Shown here: piece after piece, positions 62,567 to 64,000 of the stretch | Numbering within the stretch: position 1 is the stretch's first letter | Layout of the letters: each line of letters starts with the position of its first letter | DNA from: JAOUEA01 sp963810915 | Lineage (GTDB): Bacteria; Actinomycetota; UBA4738; HRBIN12 | NCBI GenBank assembly: GCA_963810915.1 | Contig: CAWEPH010000006.1 | Location: 806,001 to 870,000, forward strand | Reading direction: 5' to 3' | Length of the DNA: 64,000 nucleotides | Translations under genes and position numbers: made by a program | The notes under the pieces: generated by a model | Told to the model about the DNA's origin: nothing | The model's database searches: none | Seen by the model: only the letters and a program-made list of their open reading frames with translations

Positions 62567-62639
62567 GGCCAGGTAGCTCAGTTGGCAGAGCACGCGGCTG
62601 AAAACCGCGGTGTCGGCAGTTCGATTCTGCCCCTGGCCA
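62567..62639 (+). tRNA. tRNA-Phe (anticodon GAA)
   Basis: Acceptor GGCCAGG/CCTGGCC. Anticodon stem CGCGG/CCGCG with loop CTGAAAA gives GAA. T loop TTCGATT. Glu-Asp-Phe order is common in Actinomycetota. CCA is not encoded. Confidence 0.94.
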
Positions 62640-62645
62640 CCGAAC

Positions 62646-63452
62646 TCAGTTCATGATCTCCCGCGAGCGGACCTCGGCCCACCGCGTGAGCACCCCCTGG
62701 TAGGTATCCGCGGCCGCCGGGAACTCCTCGCGCTCGAGGGCCTCCAGCGCGTCGTGGATCTCGCGCGCGCTGTGGTCATCGTCGAGCTCGTCCCACGTGA
62801 GGAAGTCGCACAGCTCCGCGTAGTCGAGCTCCAGGATGGAGGATCGGTGGAAGGACGCCATCCACTGGTGCAGGTCCACGATCAGGTCGCTGATGGGCCC
62901 GAGATCGGATCGCCGCAGCGGCTGCACCGCGCGCTCGGCTCTGCGCATCGCGCGTCGCGTCGACGTCCGGTAGCGCATCCGGAGCCGTCCCAGTTCGTCC
63001 TCCCCCAGCCAGCGTTCCTCCTCGCGGAAGAGCACGAACCAACGGATGGGCACGTGCCAGGGGCTCTGATGGCTGAAGGCGACGGCGTGCGGATCGCGGC
63101 GGCGCAGACGGTTCAGGTCGCGCGCGGCGCGGCGGGCGTCCTTCTTGGGGACGTACTGCTCCCAGAGGTCCATGGGCTCGGAGTCGCGGAAGGCGAGCAT
63201 CGCCGCGAGGATCCGCATGCGCATCCGCCACGGACTCAGGTACGTGCGCCCGTCGATCACGCGGACCTCCGCGTGCTCGCCGTCGGCGGGCGCCAGCATG
63301 CCGACCTTCCCGACCGTGGGCCGGTCGGCGTAGCGGTGCGTCAGGGACCGCACGCGAGCCTGCTCCACCAGGTAGCGCTCCCAGTGCAACTGCTCGTCGC
63401 GCTCGAACGCATCGAGCGGCTGGAACACGCGGAGATAGGCGCTGGGAACCAT
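62646..63452 (-). CDS. Conserved actinobacterial protein of unknown function
   Basis: 268 residues. The start VPSAYLRVFQPLDAFERDEQ is followed by a soluble, Arg-rich protein with blocks VGKVGMLAPADGEHAEVRVI, DGRTYLSPWRMRMRILAAML, PWHVPIRWFVLFREEERWL and ILELDYAELCDFLTWDELDD. No catalytic motif or membrane span was seen. I recall similar proteins annotated only as hypothetical in Actinomycetota. The Met at 63452 is preferred over the GTG at 63458, because a TAGACT box is 8 nt before the former and only 2 nt before the latter. Confidence 0.7.
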   Translation of the reverse strand: MVPSAYLRVFQPLDAFERDEQLHWERYLVEQARVRSLTHRYADRPTVGKVGMLAPADGEHAEVRVIDGRTYLSPWRMRMRILAAMLAFRDSEPMDLWEQYVPKKDARRAARDLNRLRRRDPHAVAFSHQSPWHVPIRWFVLFREEERWLGEDELGRLRMRYRTSTRRAMRRAERAVQPLRRSDLGPISDLIVDLHQWMASFHRSSILELDYAELCDFLTWDELDDDHSAREIHDALEALEREEFPAAADTYQGVLTRWAEVRSREIMN

Positions 63453-63518
63453 CGTCACGGAGTCTAACGTCCTTGCTTTTCCCTATGCTCTCGGCGTCCG
63501 CGTCAGGGGGTTTGAGCC

Positions 63519-64000
63519 GTGCAGTCACCCGCGCAATGGGCCGGGACCGAGCCGTACCGCATCCTGGCGGCCGACGGCACCGCCGTGGGCGACCCCGACG
63601 TGGGCCTCGACCCGGAGCGCCTCCGAGATCTCCTGCGGCGCATGATCGTGGCGCGGCGCCTCGACCGCGAGTGCATCGCGTTGCAGCGTCAGGGCGAGCT
63701 CACGGTCTACCCGGGGTTCGAGGGCCAGGAGGCGGCGCAGATCGGCAGCGCTACGGCGCTCGGGCCCGACGACTTCGTCTTCCCCACGTTCCGCGAGCTC
63801 GCCGTCGCCTTGGTCCGCGGCGTGGATGCCGTCCAGTACCTGCAGTATCACCGCGGCACGTGGCACGGCGGTCCCTACGATCCCCGCGCGACGCGGTTCG
63901 GGCCCATCTGCATCCCCATCGCGACGCAGATCGTGCATGCGGTCGGTCACGCGCTCGGCCAGAAGCTGGACGGCGGATCCGCCGTGACCGTGGCGTACTT
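63519..64000 (+). CDS. 2-oxoacid (pyruvate or branched-chain) dehydrogenase E1 alpha subunit, cut by window end
   Basis: The first ~160 residues only. The start VQSPAQWAGTEPYRILAADG is followed by LRRMIVARRLDRECIALQRQ, GELTVYPGFEGQEAAQIGSA, FPTFRELAVALVRGVDAVQY and GPICIPIATQIVHAVGHALG, the thiamine-diphosphate E1-alpha fold. YPGFEGQEAAQIG matches the PdhA/BkdA group. It decarboxylates a 2-oxoacid and passes the acyl group to E2. The beta subunit and E2 should follow outside the window. A TATGCT box lies at 63484, and the GTG at 63519 is the likely start. Confidence 0.9.
   Translation, partial: MQSPAQWAGTEPYRILAADGTAVGDPDVGLDPERLRDLLRRMIVARRLDRECIALQRQGELTVYPGFEGQEAAQIGSATALGPDDFVFPTFRELAVALVRGVDAVQYLQYHRGTWHGGPYDPRATRFGPICIPIATQIVHAVGHALGQKLDGGSAVTVAY

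Noticed and set aside
63473..63489. TTGCTT and TATGCT as a -35/-10 pair before the E1-alpha gene
   Set aside because: Only 5 nt separate them; the TATGCT alone may be a -10 element.

Overview
The window is very GC-rich chromosomal DNA from a member of the Actinomycetota. Supporting features are an MshA-type mycothiol glycosyltransferase, an orphan GlnR-type regulator, a glnA1/glnE/glnA2 nitrogen cluster, a clpS-DUF2017 pair, a bS22-like mini ribosomal protein, an RskA-type anti-sigma factor and an RsiG-like protein. No phage, transposase or plasmid gene was recognised, apart from a small restriction-modification island. I cannot place the organism below phylum. Gene starts often follow a TANNNT box by only 6-7 nt, which suggests that many transcripts are leaderless.

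Sequence quality matters. In the first ~9 kb almost every gene is broken by one or more 1-nt frameshifts that leave protein homology intact on both sides. Further in, many genes are intact and the rest usually carry one shift, although pyk, CysH-region neighbours and a few others differ. I read most of these as assembly errors and give the span of the whole locus.

Layout. 1-4.3 kb: two ECF-type sigma/anti-sigma loci, a membrane protein and a TIM-barrel isomerase. 4.3-10.2 kb: SAM hydrolase, alpha/beta hydrolase, bS22, Clp1-like kinase, an excisionase-like HTH, a phosphatase, SDR, YdeI, ClpS and DUF2017. 10.2-22.9 kb: amino-acid catabolism on the minus strand. TetR, proline dehydrogenase and ProC form one group; P5C dehydrogenase, two class III aminotransferases, a two-subunit CoA-transferase, an AcuC-like deacetylase and pyruvate kinase form another, with many 4-nt stop/start overlaps. 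22.9-23.55 kb: a gene-free stretch with a hairpin repeat. 23.5-29.4 kb: MshA, asparaginase, an HD-GYP protein beside an RsiG-like protein (a probable c-di-GMP module), an M23 peptidase and an XRE/nucleotidyltransferase pair. 29.4-33.5 kb: ATP sulfurylase and APS/PAPS reductase, a lipid-kinase-like protein, a ThiS/MoaD protein and a hydrolase.

33.6-48.7 kb is a nitrogen-control region: glnR, a cyclase, glnA1 behind a GlnR-box-like site, then glnE and glnA2. A less GC-rich island lies inside it, holding a BglII/BstYI-like endonuclease, a C5-cytosine methyltransferase and a MIG-like T:G mismatch glycosylase, followed by dinB, a META lipoprotein, an SDR and a sulfatase. 48.8-57.1 kb: two related secreted proteins sharing N- and C-terminal regions and a similar leader, a soluble-adenylyl-cyclase-like multidomain protein and two secreted cupredoxins. 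57.1-64 kb: a small helical protein, NAD synthetase, a SIMPL protein, tRNA-Lys, a GMC oxidoreductase, a DUF192 protein, a tRNA-Glu/Asp/Phe cluster, an unknown conserved protein and the start of a dehydrogenase E1-alpha gene cut by the window edge.
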